From: Streptomyces justiciae
GTDB taxonomy: Bacteria > Actinomycetota > Actinomycetes > Streptomycetales > Streptomycetaceae
Length of the DNA stretch: 64,000 nucleotides
NCBI RefSeq assembly: GCF_015163075.1
Contig: NZ_JADDXU010000008.1
Span: 62,001-126,000 of the forward strand
Direction: 5' to 3'
The notes beneath the pieces are model-generated. The model made no database searches and had not been told where the DNA came from. It was given only the letters and a program-made list of their open reading frames with translations. Position numbers and translations under genes: made by a program. This document shows positions 17,170 through 25,352 of this stretch, one piece after another (within the stretch, counting starts at the first letter, position 1; the number at the start of each line of letters is the position of its first letter).

Positions 17170-17525
17170 GACGCCTCCGGTTCCGCCGGGGTCGCCGGGC
17201 CGCTCTCCCACTGGAGTCCGACCATGATCAGTTCGGTGTCGCCGATGTTGTGCATCTGGTGGCACAGGGGTTCGTCCGCCGGGTTGAACAGGACGACTCC
17301 GTCGGGGAGTTCACCCTCGCGGATGACCTCGCCCTCGGGGCCGAGGGAGCGGACCTTGGCGCCGCTGAGCACCACGGTCGCCCAGGGCTTGCGGTGGGTG
17401 TGCAGGGGGCGGGTGCCGCCCGGCGGGACCTGCTCGACCCAGGCCTTCACCCAGGGGGTGTCCAGGCACAGGGGTGCGCCGAGCTCCTCCCAGGGGCCTT
17501 GCGCGGTGACGGGACTGTGGGTCAC
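17166..17525 (-). CDS. Small single-domain cupin protein
   Basis: 119 residues. A cupin motif GGTRPLHTHRKPWATVVLSG (metal ligands HTH) is followed by a second strand set with CHQMHNIGDTEL. Start is GTG at 17525 with AGGAGG 5 nt upstream, 9 bp after the phosphotriesterase-like gene. Its stop overlaps the HAD start. Such small cupins are isomerases, lyases or dioxygenase-like metalloproteins, or non-enzymatic binders. Here tight coupling argues for a step in, or binding of, the operon product. No specific reaction can be assigned. Confidence 0.75.
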   Translation of the reverse strand: MTHSPVTAQGPWEELGAPLCLDTPWVKAWVEQVPPGGTRPLHTHRKPWATVVLSGAKVRSLGPEGEVIREGELPDGVVLFNPADEPLCHQMHNIGDTELIMVGLQWESGPATPAEPEAS

Positions 17526-17534
17526 GGAAGCCTC

Positions 17535-18530
17535 CTAGTAGGGGGCGTTGGCCGCGAAGAAGCGGCGCGGATTGTCGACGAGCATGGTGCGCAGGTCCTC
17601 GTCGCTCACCTCGGCCTTGCGCAGCGCGGGCAGGACGTCGTCGTGGATGTGCGTGTAGTCCCAGGAGGGGGCGACGAGTTCGCGCTGGTCGGTGGTGAGG
17701 TAGTCCAGGAAGCACGGGCAGTCGTGGGAGAGGACGAGCTGCCCGGCGTACCCCTCGCGGACCAGCTGCGCGACGGTCTCCACGCGCTGGTCGAGCGGGG
17801 CGATGAACTCCATGCCGAAGCGGTCCATGCCGAGGAACGAGCCGGCGTCGAGCAGGGCGCGCAGATAGTCGAGGTCGTCGCTGTCGCCGGAGTGCCCGAT
17901 GACGACCCGGCTGAGGTCGACGCCCTCCTCGCGGAACACCTTCTGCTGCAACAACCCGTTGCGGACCAGGGCGTTGCTGTGGGTCTGGATCGGGGCGCCG
18001 GTCTCGCGGTGGGCCTGGGCGGTGGCGCGCAGGACGCGTTCCACGCCCTCGGGCAGGTGCTCGGTCTCGGTGGCGCACTTGAGGACGGCCGCCTTGACGC
18101 CGGTGTCGCCGATGCCCTCGGTGATGTCGCGCACGAACAGCTCGACCATCGGGTCGGGGCCCTCGAAGACCCGGCCGGGGCCGCGGAAGGCGAAGTACAT
18201 GGGCTCGTCGTTGTAGGTGTAGACGCCGGTCGCCACGACGATGTTGAGCGCCACGCGCTCGGCCACCTTCTTGATGCGGGGCAGGTAGCGGCCCTGGCCG
18301 AGGACGGTCAGGTCGACGATGGTGTCGACCCCGCGCTCGGCGGCCGCGTTCAGCTTCGCGACGGCGCCGTCGATCTGCTCCTGCTCATTCCAAAGCTGAG
18401 GATTGTTCTCCTGTATTTCGGTACTGAGGACAAAGACGTGCTCATGCATCAATGTGACGCCGAGCCGGTCCAGCGGAATGCCGCCTTTAGCGGTTTCGAC
18501 TATGACGGGTTCAATGGAATTTGCTGCCAT
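17535..18530 (-). CDS. Phosphotriesterase-family hydrolase (lactonase-like)
   Basis: 331 residues, with every phosphotriesterase metal ligand in place: HEH (H29, H31), the carbamylatable K151, H184 in QTHSN, H213 in IGHSGD and D270 in SHDCPC. The fold is a binuclear-metal TIM barrel. Many family members are lactonases (PLL group) rather than phosphotriesterases. It is the first gene of the AfsA operon; the ATG has GGAGG 5 nt upstream. A lactone hydrolase made together with a lactone-signal synthase could open, recycle or silence the product, or process an intermediate. The 5' end is visibly less GC-rich than the rest. Confidence 0.85.
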   Translation of the reverse strand: MAANSIEPVIVETAKGGIPLDRLGVTLMHEHVFVLSTEIQENNPQLWNEQEQIDGAVAKLNAAAERGVDTIVDLTVLGQGRYLPRIKKVAERVALNIVVATGVYTYNDEPMYFAFRGPGRVFEGPDPMVELFVRDITEGIGDTGVKAAVLKCATETEHLPEGVERVLRATAQAHRETGAPIQTHSNALVRNGLLQQKVFREEGVDLSRVVIGHSGDSDDLDYLRALLDAGSFLGMDRFGMEFIAPLDQRVETVAQLVREGYAGQLVLSHDCPCFLDYLTTDQRELVAPSWDYTHIHDDVLPALRKAEVSDEDLRTMLVDNPRRFFAANAPY

Positions 18531-18588
18531 TATCGCCTCCCCGGGGCGTGGCTTTCACTCCTGCAGCAACAATCCACACCCGGCGGTC

Positions 18589-18642
18589 TCGTTGTCAACG
18601 AATACTTGGCCGGACGGTGGTGCCAGTGCCACTAGTGGTTTC
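18589..18642. promoter_or_regulatory. Divergent promoter region with MmyB-type site and palindrome
   Basis: The 210-bp gap between the phosphotriesterase-like gene and the SDR is AT-rich for this genome. It holds a perfect palindrome TCGTTG-T-CAACGA (18589-18601). It also holds CCACTAGTGG followed by TTTC (18629-18642), whose CTAGTGGTTT core recurs in inverse orientation at 20496-20506, in front of the XRE regulator, and as CTATTAGTTT at 23065. These are candidate operators for the MmyB-like regulator. No unambiguous -10 and -35 pair stands out. Confidence 0.5.
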
Positions 18643-18740
18643 AGTAATCTTGTCCGGCGGCCGTGGGACGGGGAGCGTAAAGCTTGGAGAAAACCGATCG
18701 CGCGAATATGTCTGAGGATTCGGCCGTGAAGGAGCAGGAC

Positions 18741-19607
18741 GTGACCAGCACAGAACGGGTCGTTCTGGTGACCGGCAGCACGAGCGGCCTCGGGGAGGCG
18801 ACCGCACGACTCCTGGCGGAGGAGGGCTGGCACGTGGTGGTGCACGGCCGTGATCCGCGCAGGGTGGCCAAGGCCCTCGCCGGGGTGCGGGCGGCGGGAG
18901 GGGGCCGGGGCAGTTCTCTCGTCGCCGATCTGTCGCGGCGCGACGGGGTGCACGCGCTCGCCGACGAGGTGCTGGCCGTCCACGGCCGGCTGGACGCCCT
19001 GATCAACAACGCGGGCGTGGCCACGCCCAACCGCAGCGCCCGCACCCGCCGGGTCACGGCGGACGGGCTGCAACTGGAGTGGCAGGTCAACTTCCTCGCG
19101 CCGTTCGCCCTGACCCTGCGCCTGTCGGGCCTGCTCGCCCGCTCCGCGCCCGCCCTGGTCGTCAACGTCAGCTCGGTCGCCCAGGGGTGGGGGCAACTGC
19201 GCTGGGACGATCTCCAGATGGCGGGGCGCTGGGACCGTATGGCCGCGTACGCGCAGTCCAAGCTGGCGCTGACCGCGTTCACCAACGAGTACGCGCGGCG
19301 GCTGCGGGCCGACGGGGTGCGGGCCAACAGTCTCCATCCGGGCATGTGCGCCACGAAGATGGTGCGCAGTACGTTCGTGCTGGCCCCGCATCGGACGGGG
19401 TACGGCGCCCGGAACATCGTCCGCCTGGTCACCGATCCGCGGCTGGAGAACGCCAGCGGCGTCTACTTCCACGAGCGGCGGCGCATCGAACCGAACCCGT
19501 TCGCGCAGGACGCGGCGGGGCGGCGGCGGTTGTGGGAGGTGGCCCTCGAGCAGTCGGGCGTCATCGGCCGGCCGGACGAGGTCCCCGTCGAGCTGCTGAC
19601 GGCGTGA
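18741..19607 (+). CDS. SDR family oxidoreductase (retinol-dehydrogenase-like)
   Basis: About 288 residues with complete SDR motifs: TGSTSGLG, NNAG, NVSS (catalytic Ser) and AYAQSK (YxxxK), then LHPGMCATKM. I chose GTG 18741 because AAGGAG stands 6 nt upstream. ATG 18708 and TTG 18684 are in frame but poorly placed relative to any Shine-Dalgarno. It is transcribed divergently from the AfsA operon and converges on the XRE gene (3-bp gap). The subgroup reduces or oxidises lipophilic carbonyls, compatible with an acyl-chain-bearing butanolide or furan. Confidence 0.85.
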   Translation: MTSTERVVLVTGSTSGLGEATARLLAEEGWHVVVHGRDPRRVAKALAGVRAAGGGRGSSLVADLSRRDGVHALADEVLAVHGRLDALINNAGVATPNRSARTRRVTADGLQLEWQVNFLAPFALTLRLSGLLARSAPALVVNVSSVAQGWGQLRWDDLQMAGRWDRMAAYAQSKLALTAFTNEYARRLRADGVRANSLHPGMCATKMVRSTFVLAPHRTGYGARNIVRLVTDPRLENASGVYFHERRRIEPNPFAQDAAGRRRLWEVALEQSGVIGRPDEVPVELLTA

Positions 19608-19610
19608 ATG

Positions 19611-20462
19611 TCAGTCGATCAGCGAGCTCAGCCGCCGTGCCGTCTCCGAGCCCGCGGTCGCGAAGTGGGAGACCACGCTGAGCCCGTGGCCGCCCTCCAC
19701 GGAGAGCTTCACGTAGTTGAGCTCCAGCTCTCCGACGACCGGGTGCTTGAAGCGGCGTACCGAGGGGGCGAACGCCTGTACGTCATGAGAGGTCCACCAC
19801 TCGCTGAACAGCTCGCTGGACCTCTGGAGGCTGCTGACCACCTCGATGAAGCGCGGGCTGCCCAGTTCGTGCGCCGACTCGGCCCGCAGCAGCCCCACCA
19901 GCCAGCGCGCCTCGCGCTCCCAGTCGGGCAGCAGCTCGCGGGCCTCGGGGGCGTTGAACATGAGCCACAGCGCGTTGCGTTCGTGGACGGGCAGATGATC
20001 GAAACCGCCCATGAGGGCGGCCTCCGCGCGGTTCCACGCGACCACGTCGAAGCAGCGGGTGATGACGTAGGCGGGGTTCGGGTCGAGCAGGTCGAGGAAG
20101 GTCTGGATCTCGGGTCCGGCGACTTGCTCGTCGCCGGCGGCCGCGGTGTCCGGCGGCACCTCGCCCGCGAGCCGGAACAGATGGCTGCGCTCCACGGCGT
20201 CCAGCGACAGGGCGCGCGCGATCCCGCCGAGGACCTGCCGCGAGACGTTGATGTCCCGGCCCTGCTCCAGCCATGTGTACCAGGTGAGGCTCACGCCCGA
20301 GAGCTGGGCGACCTCCTCCCTGCGCAGCCCCTGAATTCGGCGCCTGCTCACCTCGTTTCCGGAATTAATCAGTCCGCTCTTTTTCGGGTCCGCTTTCCGG
20401 CGCCGGGACCTCAGGAAGTCCCCGAGTTCCTTCCGGCTCTGTTCATCCTTCAAATTTCCCAT
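19611..20462 (-). CDS. MmyB-like XRE transcriptional regulator
   Basis: 283 residues. The N-terminal XRE helix-turn-helix has RRRIQGLRREEVAQLSGVS and WLEQGRDINVS. It is followed by the MmyB-like ligand-binding domain with WNRAEAALM, WLMFNAPEARELLPDWE and FKHPVVGELELNY. The domain takes its name from MmyB of the methylenomycin cluster, whose AfsA-like system makes furan signals. A structure of a homologue held a fatty acid. ATG at 20462 (GGGGG upstream); an in-frame ATG farther up (20549) lacks homology. A motif copy 34 bp upstream of the start suggests autoregulation. The 5' third is AT-richer than its neighbours. Confidence 0.88.
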   Translation of the reverse strand: MGNLKDEQSRKELGDFLRSRRRKADPKKSGLINSGNEVSRRRIQGLRREEVAQLSGVSLTWYTWLEQGRDINVSRQVLGGIARALSLDAVERSHLFRLAGEVPPDTAAAGDEQVAGPEIQTFLDLLDPNPAYVITRCFDVVAWNRAEAALMGGFDHLPVHERNALWLMFNAPEARELLPDWEREARWLVGLLRAESAHELGSPRFIEVVSSLQRSSELFSEWWTSHDVQAFAPSVRRFKHPVVGELELNYVKLSVEGGHGLSVVSHFATAGSETARRLSSLID

Positions 20463-20495
20463 CAAAAGCCCCCGTGGGATCGGATTCGTGGTGCG

Positions 20496-20511
20496 GAAAC
20501 CACTAGCAGTG
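20496..20511. promoter_or_regulatory. MmyB-type site between XRE and P450 genes
   Basis: GAAACCACTAGCAGTG lies in the 123-bp divergent gap between the XRE regulator (start 20462) and the P450 (start 20586). Its first 11 bases, GAAACCACTAG, are identical in reverse complement to bases at 18632-18642. On the other strand it reads ACTGCTAGTGGTTTC, matching ACTGCTATTAGTTTT at 23061-23075. It could control both divergent units. The assignment to the XRE protein is inference. Confidence 0.5.
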
Positions 20512-20585
20512 ACTCTACTCTCCCTCATCGCGAAAACGTGCTCAATCATGAAGGGGAGTCAGTGAATACACAGAGAGGACACCTC

Positions 20586-21809
20586 ATGGAAACGGACGCG
20601 GACGAGCTGCTCGCCCAGCTCTTCCTCACGCCCGAGGGCCTGCGCGAACCCTATGCGCTCTATGAGCGGGTCAGGGATCTGACCCCAGTACATCGCACCG
20701 CACTCGGTCACTGGGTGGTCACGGGTTACGACGACGTGAACACTTTCCTCCGCAGCCAGCACGCGCTCAAGGACCCGTACCGGGTCTTCGCGCCCTGGGT
20801 CGGCAAGGACGAGTGGCAGGAGCACGCCGCCCTGCGCCGGCTGCCGAACATCATGCTGTGGGCCAACCCGCCGGACCACACCCGGCTGCGCAAACTCGCC
20901 GGCTTCGCCTTCACCAACCGTGCCGTGCAGGCCATGCGCCCGCAGATCACCGCCATGGTCGAGAGCCTCGCCGACAAGCTCGAACGCGACGGCGCCATCG
21001 ATTACATGAAGGACTTCGCCTTCCCCCTCCCGGCGATGGCCACCGGCCGCATGCTCGGCATCCCCGACGCCGACCTGCCCTCGCTCCAGGAACCCATGCG
21101 GGCCTTCCAGGACATCTACGAACTGGGCCTGACCCCCGACGACCTGGCCGCCTGCGACAAGGGCGCGCAGTTCACCGACGACTACTTCAGCGAGCTCGTC
21201 GAGGAGCGCCGCAAGAACCCCGGCGACGACCTGCTGTCCGCCCTCATCGCCGCCAAGGACGGCGCCGACCAGCTCAGCCAGGGCGAACTCATCGGCATGT
21301 GCAACCTGTTGTTCGGCGCGGGCTTCGAGACCACCACCAACCTCCTCGGCAACGGCATGCTCGCCCTCCTGCGCCACCCCGAGCAGCTGGACCGGCTGCG
21401 CGCCCACCCCGAGCTGATACCGGGCGCGGTAGAGGAGATGCTCCGCTACGACAGCCCCACCCAGCTCGGCAACCGGGTCACCGACTCGCCCGTCGAGATC
21501 GCCGGCACCGTGATCCCCGAGGGCTCCTCCGTGGTCGCCCTGGTCGGCGCCGCCCACCGCGACCCCCGCCGCTTCCCCGACCCCGACCGCTTCGACGTGG
21601 GCCGCGGCGACGCCCCGGTGCTGTCGTTCAGCTCCGGCATCCACTACTGCCTCGGCGCCTCCCTCGCCCGCATGGAGGCCCAGATCGCGTTCTCCACCCT
21701 GCTGCGCCGCTTCCCCGGGCTGCACTGCCCGGGCGGCGCGGACACGGTCGTCTTCCGGCCCCGGCTGACCCTGCGCGGCGTGGAGTCCCTGCCGCTCGCG
21801 GCCGGTTGA
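20586..21809 (+). CDS. Cytochrome P450
   Basis: 407 residues, bacterial class I P450. I-helix oxygen-binding motif AGFETT (245-250, with Phe-Glu in place of the more usual Asp/Glu context), ExxR pair E284/R287, and heme motif FSSGIHYCLG with C355. Start ATG at 20586 follows GAGAGGA at good spacing (GTG at 20562 also in frame). Followed 18 bp later by an MFS exporter in the same operon. Electrons probably come from the 3Fe-4S ferredoxin at 27605. A P450 acting on a butenolide hormone is known from avenolide biosynthesis, a precedent for tailoring here. Confidence 0.92.
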   Translation: METDADELLAQLFLTPEGLREPYALYERVRDLTPVHRTALGHWVVTGYDDVNTFLRSQHALKDPYRVFAPWVGKDEWQEHAALRRLPNIMLWANPPDHTRLRKLAGFAFTNRAVQAMRPQITAMVESLADKLERDGAIDYMKDFAFPLPAMATGRMLGIPDADLPSLQEPMRAFQDIYELGLTPDDLAACDKGAQFTDDYFSELVEERRKNPGDDLLSALIAAKDGADQLSQGELIGMCNLLFGAGFETTTNLLGNGMLALLRHPEQLDRLRAHPELIPGAVEEMLRYDSPTQLGNRVTDSPVEIAGTVIPEGSSVVALVGAAHRDPRRFPDPDRFDVGRGDAPVLSFSSGIHYCLGASLARMEAQIAFSTLLRRFPGLHCPGGADTVVFRPRLTLRGVESLPLAAG

Positions 21810-21827
21810 CGGCCGCGGACGCCCCCG

Positions 21828-23042
21828 ATGGCCTCGTCCGTACGCCCCGACTCACCCCGGCGGCACGCCGCCGCCCCCGTCCCCCGCGCCCCGGTCCGGC
21901 TGCTCGCCCTCGCCAGTGGCCTCACCGTCGGCAACCTCTACCTCGCCCTGCCGCTCCTGGACACCATCGCCGCCGACCTCGGCCGCTCGCATCTCGCCGC
22001 GAGCCTGCTGGTGGTGGCGACGCAGGCCGCGTACGCGCTCGGCCTGGTCCTCGTCGTCCCGCTCGGCGACCTCCTCGACCGGCGCCGGCTCATCCTCACG
22101 CTCCTCACCGCGGAGACGGCCGCGCTGCTGCTCGCCGCCACCGCTCCCGGCATCGGCGTCCTCTACGCGGCGGCGGCCCTGATCGGCCTCGCCTCGGTCG
22201 CGGTGATGGTGATGGTCCCGTTCGCCGCGTCCCTGGCACCCGAGGACCAGCGCGGCCGGGTGGTCGCCGCGGTGATGAGCGGGGTCCTCGTCGGCTCGCT
22301 GCTGATCCGCTTCCTGTCCGGCGTCGTCGGCGACCGCACCGGCTGGCGGCCCGTCTACTACGGCGCCGCGACCTGCGCCGGCCTCCTGGTGCTGGTCCTG
22401 CGCGGCCGGCTGCCCCGGGCCGGCGCCGCCCCGCCCGTGGTGACCGGCCTCGGCTACGGGACGCTGCTGCGCTCCCTCCCCGGACTGGTCGCCGCCCACC
22501 GCACGCTGCGCCGCCGCACCCTGTACGGCGCCCTGTGCTTCGCCGCGTTCACCGCGTTCTGGACCCCGCTGCCGTTCCTGCTCGCCGGACCCGAGTACGG
22601 GTACGGCGCCGGCGCGGTGGGGCTGCTCAGCCTCGTCGGCGTCGGTGGGGTCGTCGCCGCGGGGCTGGCGGGCCGGGCCACGGACCGCGGACGCGGCACG
22701 CCCCTCACCGGAATCCTGCTCGCCGGGGTGTGCCTGTCCTTTCTTCCGGCCGCCCTCGGGAAAACATCCCTGGTATTTCTCGTCCTCGCCACATTCACGC
22801 TGGATTTCGCGGTCCAGGGCGCGCACATCGCCAATCAGGGCGCGATCTACCAGGTTCCCCCGGAAATGCGTGGCCGAGTCACGTCGGTCTACATGACCGG
22901 ATATTTCCTGGGCGGGGCCGCGGGCGCCTCCGGAGCCGCTCTCGCCTATTCCGCTTCCGGCTGGACGGCGGTGTGCGTGCTGGGTGCGGCGCTGTCCGGT
23001 GTGGCGGCTCTGACCTGGCTCTTTCACCTGATCCGGCGCTGA
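21828..23042 (+). CDS. MFS transporter, probable product exporter
   Basis: 404 residues with about 12 hydrophobic helices. The family loop VPLGDLLDRRRL follows TM2, and a second-half copy GLAGRATDRGRG is present. It resembles small-drug/sugar-efflux type MFS proteins. ATG 21828 lies 18 bp after the P450 stop, so cotranscription is likely. It sits in the middle of the AfsA-type biosynthetic locus, so export of the final compound is the simplest role. The last 120 codons are AT-richer than the rest of the gene. Confidence 0.85.
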   Translation: MASSVRPDSPRRHAAAPVPRAPVRLLALASGLTVGNLYLALPLLDTIAADLGRSHLAASLLVVATQAAYALGLVLVVPLGDLLDRRRLILTLLTAETAALLLAATAPGIGVLYAAAALIGLASVAVMVMVPFAASLAPEDQRGRVVAAVMSGVLVGSLLIRFLSGVVGDRTGWRPVYYGAATCAGLLVLVLRGRLPRAGAAPPVVTGLGYGTLLRSLPGLVAAHRTLRRRTLYGALCFAAFTAFWTPLPFLLAGPEYGYGAGAVGLLSLVGVGGVVAAGLAGRATDRGRGTPLTGILLAGVCLSFLPAALGKTSLVFLVLATFTLDFAVQGAHIANQGAIYQVPPEMRGRVTSVYMTGYFLGGAAGASGAALAYSASGWTAVCVLGAALSGVAALTWLFHLIRR

Positions 23043-23060
23043 CGGGCCGCTGGTGGCGGG

Positions 23061-23144
23061 ACTGCTATTAGTTTTTCCACCATTGTGCCCCCGAGTTCCC
23101 GCTCATACGCTGAAAAGCCGGGGCCCGTGCGCTGAAAAGCCGGG
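23061..23144. promoter_or_regulatory. Promoter region with MmyB-type site and 15-bp direct repeats
   Basis: ACTGCTATTAGTTTTTCC (23061-23078) matches the motif copies at 18.63 and 20.50 kb. Downstream, CGCTGAAAAGCCGGG occurs twice (23108-23122 and 23130-23144), exactly 22 bp apart, i.e. two helical turns, so a protein could bind both on one face. The aldo-keto reductase starts 35 bp further on. No other copy of the direct repeat is seen in the window. Confidence 0.5.
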
Positions 23145-23178
23145 AGTTCGGCTTCTTCCGAGACGACTGGAGTAGCAA

Positions 23179-24168
23179 ATGGATGTGCCGCGTCGCGAAC
23201 TCGCGAAGGGCCTCGAAGTGTCCGCACTCGGGCTCGGCTGCATGGGAATGGCCGAATTCTACGGCGACCGGAACGACCCGGAATCCGTCGCCACGATCCA
23301 CCGTGCCGTGGAACTCGGCGTGGACTTCATCGACACCGCCGACATGTACGGCGACGGGGTCTCCGAGCAGATCGTCGGCAAGGCGCTGCGCGGTGGCGGC
23401 GGACTGCGGGACAAGGTCGTCCTGGCCACCAAGGGCGGCATGATCCGCACCCCGACCGGCGTCGAGCTCGACGGCTCACCGGCCCACCTCCACAAGGCGA
23501 TCGACGCGAGCCTGGCCCGCCTCGGCACGGACCACGTCGACCTCTACTACCTGCACCGCATCGACCCGCGGGTGCCGGTCGAGGAGTCGGTGGGCGCGCT
23601 GTCAGAGATCGTGCGGGCCGGAAAGGCGCGGTTCATCGGCCTGTCGGAGGCGGGCGCCGAGACCGTGCGCCGGGCCCACGCCGTGCACCCCGTCTCCGTC
23701 CTCCAGACCGAGTACTCGCTGGCCAGCCGTGGCGTGGAGGACAAGATCCTGCCCACCTGCCGGGAGCTCGGCATCGGCTTCGTCGCCTGGGGCCCGCTCA
23801 GCCGGGGGCTGCTCGGCGGCCAGATCCTCACCGACGAGGACCTGGCCACGGATGATCTGCGCCGCTTCCTGCCGCGCTTCGAGCCGGACAACCTCGCGGT
23901 CAACGGCACGATCGTCGCCCGGCTCGGCGAGATCGCCCTGGAGAAGGGGTGCAGCACCGCCCAGCTGGCCCTGGCCTGGCTGGTCGCCCAGGGCGTCGTC
24001 CCCATCCCCGGCAGCCAGACCCGCCGCGACTTCGAGGAGAACACCGCGGCCCTGCACGTAGACCTCACGGACACGGACCTGGCCCGCATCGAGTCCATCG
24101 CCCCACCGGGGGCGTTCGCGGGGGAGCGGTTCCCTGCGGGGCTGATGCATCTGGTGGAGGACGAGTGA
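23179..24168 (+). CDS. Aldo/keto reductase
   Basis: 329 residues, AKR TIM barrel. The catalytic tetrad is visible as D52 and Y57 (DTADMYGDG), K85 (ATKGG) and H126 (YYLHRID). The NADPH site includes a C-terminal PGSQTRRDFEENTAAL. ATG with GGAG upstream. It heads a plus-strand group AKR, SDR, MMPL, ferredoxin downstream of an MmyB-type site. It would reduce a ketone or aldehyde in the product of this locus, or protect the cell from reactive carbonyls. Confidence 0.9.
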   Translation: MDVPRRELAKGLEVSALGLGCMGMAEFYGDRNDPESVATIHRAVELGVDFIDTADMYGDGVSEQIVGKALRGGGGLRDKVVLATKGGMIRTPTGVELDGSPAHLHKAIDASLARLGTDHVDLYYLHRIDPRVPVEESVGALSEIVRAGKARFIGLSEAGAETVRRAHAVHPVSVLQTEYSLASRGVEDKILPTCRELGIGFVAWGPLSRGLLGGQILTDEDLATDDLRRFLPRFEPDNLAVNGTIVARLGEIALEKGCSTAQLALAWLVAQGVVPIPGSQTRRDFEENTAALHVDLTDTDLARIESIAPPGAFAGERFPAGLMHLVEDE

Positions 24169-24208
24169 GCGCCCCCACCCCGACCCCCTCACGAACCCGG
24201 AGGCCCTC

Positions 24209-25102
24209 ATGAGCCCCACCTCGTCCGCCCCCGTCGCCCTCGTCACCGGTGCGGCCGGTGGTCTCGGCAGTGCGACGATCAAGAAGCTGTCGGACGCCGG
24301 CTGGCAGGTGATCGCCGCCGTACGCACCCCCGAGGCGCTCGGCGCACTGCCCCTCGGCCTCGCCTCGGTCACCCCCGTCGTCCTCGACGTCACCGACCCC
24401 GACTCGATCCACGCGGCCGCGACCACCGTGGCCCCCGTCCTCGCCGACCACGGCCTCGACGCGCTGGTCAACAACGCCGGCGTCATCGTGCAGGGCCCCC
24501 TGGAACTCGTACCGCCGCACGCGCTGCGCCGCCAGTTCGAGATCAACGTCCTCGGGCAGATCGCCGTCACCCAGGCGTTCCTGCCGGCGCTCCGCCGGGC
24601 CGGCGGCCGGGTGGTCAACGTAGGCGCGGTGACCGCCCGCACGGCCGTGCCGTTCTTCGGCCCGGTCGCCGCGTCGAAGGCGGCCCTCGCCTCCCTCAAC
24701 GACACCCTCCGCCTGGAGCTGAGGTTCCTCGGCGTGGACGTCGTCCTCGTCGAACCCGGCGCGCTGGAGACGGAGATCTTCCACAAGGCGGAGAAGTCGG
24801 CCGCCGACGACGGCTGGGCCGGCGAGACCGAGGCCCGGCAGCGCTATGTGAAGGCGCTCGGCGACGCCCAGGCGGCAGCGGCGAAGCAGAAGGCCACGCC
24901 GGTGGAGAAGGCGGCCGGGACGCTGACGAAGGCGATCACCGCCCGCCGCCCGGCCACCCGCTACCTCATCGGCCAGGACGCCCGCGCCCTGTCCTTCCTG
25001 CGCATCCTCCCCGACCGCTTCCGCGACGGCCTGCTCCTGCGCACCCTCGGCCTGAGCCGCGCGAGCTTCCCGAAGCCCACGGAATCCGCCCACGCCCGCT
25101 GA
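24209..25102 (+). CDS. SDR-fold protein lacking catalytic Ser and Tyr
   Basis: 297 residues. It keeps the NAD(P)-binding TGAAGGLG (13-20), LVNNAG and the structural Lys. The catalytic positions differ: where SDRs have NVSS it reads NVGA (G139), and where they have YxxxK it reads VAASK (V153, K157). The remaining alignment is good, so this is probably not a frame error. It may bind cofactor or ligand without classical dehydrogenase chemistry. Start ATG at 24209, 40 bp after the AKR. A C-terminal extension of about 60 residues is rich in Arg and Leu. Confidence 0.8.
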   Translation: MSPTSSAPVALVTGAAGGLGSATIKKLSDAGWQVIAAVRTPEALGALPLGLASVTPVVLDVTDPDSIHAAATTVAPVLADHGLDALVNNAGVIVQGPLELVPPHALRRQFEINVLGQIAVTQAFLPALRRAGGRVVNVGAVTARTAVPFFGPVAASKAALASLNDTLRLELRFLGVDVVLVEPGALETEIFHKAEKSAADDGWAGETEARQRYVKALGDAQAAAAKQKATPVEKAAGTLTKAITARRPATRYLIGQDARALSFLRILPDRFRDGLLLRTLGLSRASFPKPTESAHAR

Positions 25103-25352
25103 CCGACCACCCGGGCGCCGACTCGCCGGCGGGCATGCGTGCCGTCCGGCGCGGGGCCCGACGGGGGAGCCAGGCACCGGTGGCTCGCAGGCACCCGTCG
25201 GCATGGGCGAGCGACACCCGTCCGAGCTCAGCCCGAACCGCCGCCGCACCCACCGCCGGCGCCGACCCACCACCCCCACCGCGCCCCGAGCTCCCGCGCC
25301 CCGCTGATCACTCCCGCACCACACCGCGTCACCTCCGGAGGGACCCACCACC

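Noticed and set aside
405..18530. AfsR as pathway-specific regulator of the AfsA operon
   Set aside because: The six-gene catabolic run and 7.7 kb separate them, and AfsR is a conserved global regulator. I see no AfsR-type 11-bp repeats near 18.5 kb.
20340..20460. TTA (bldA-dependent) codon in the XRE gene
   Set aside because: The TTAA in the AT-rich 5' part reads as ATT-AAT in frame, so there is no TTA Leu codon.
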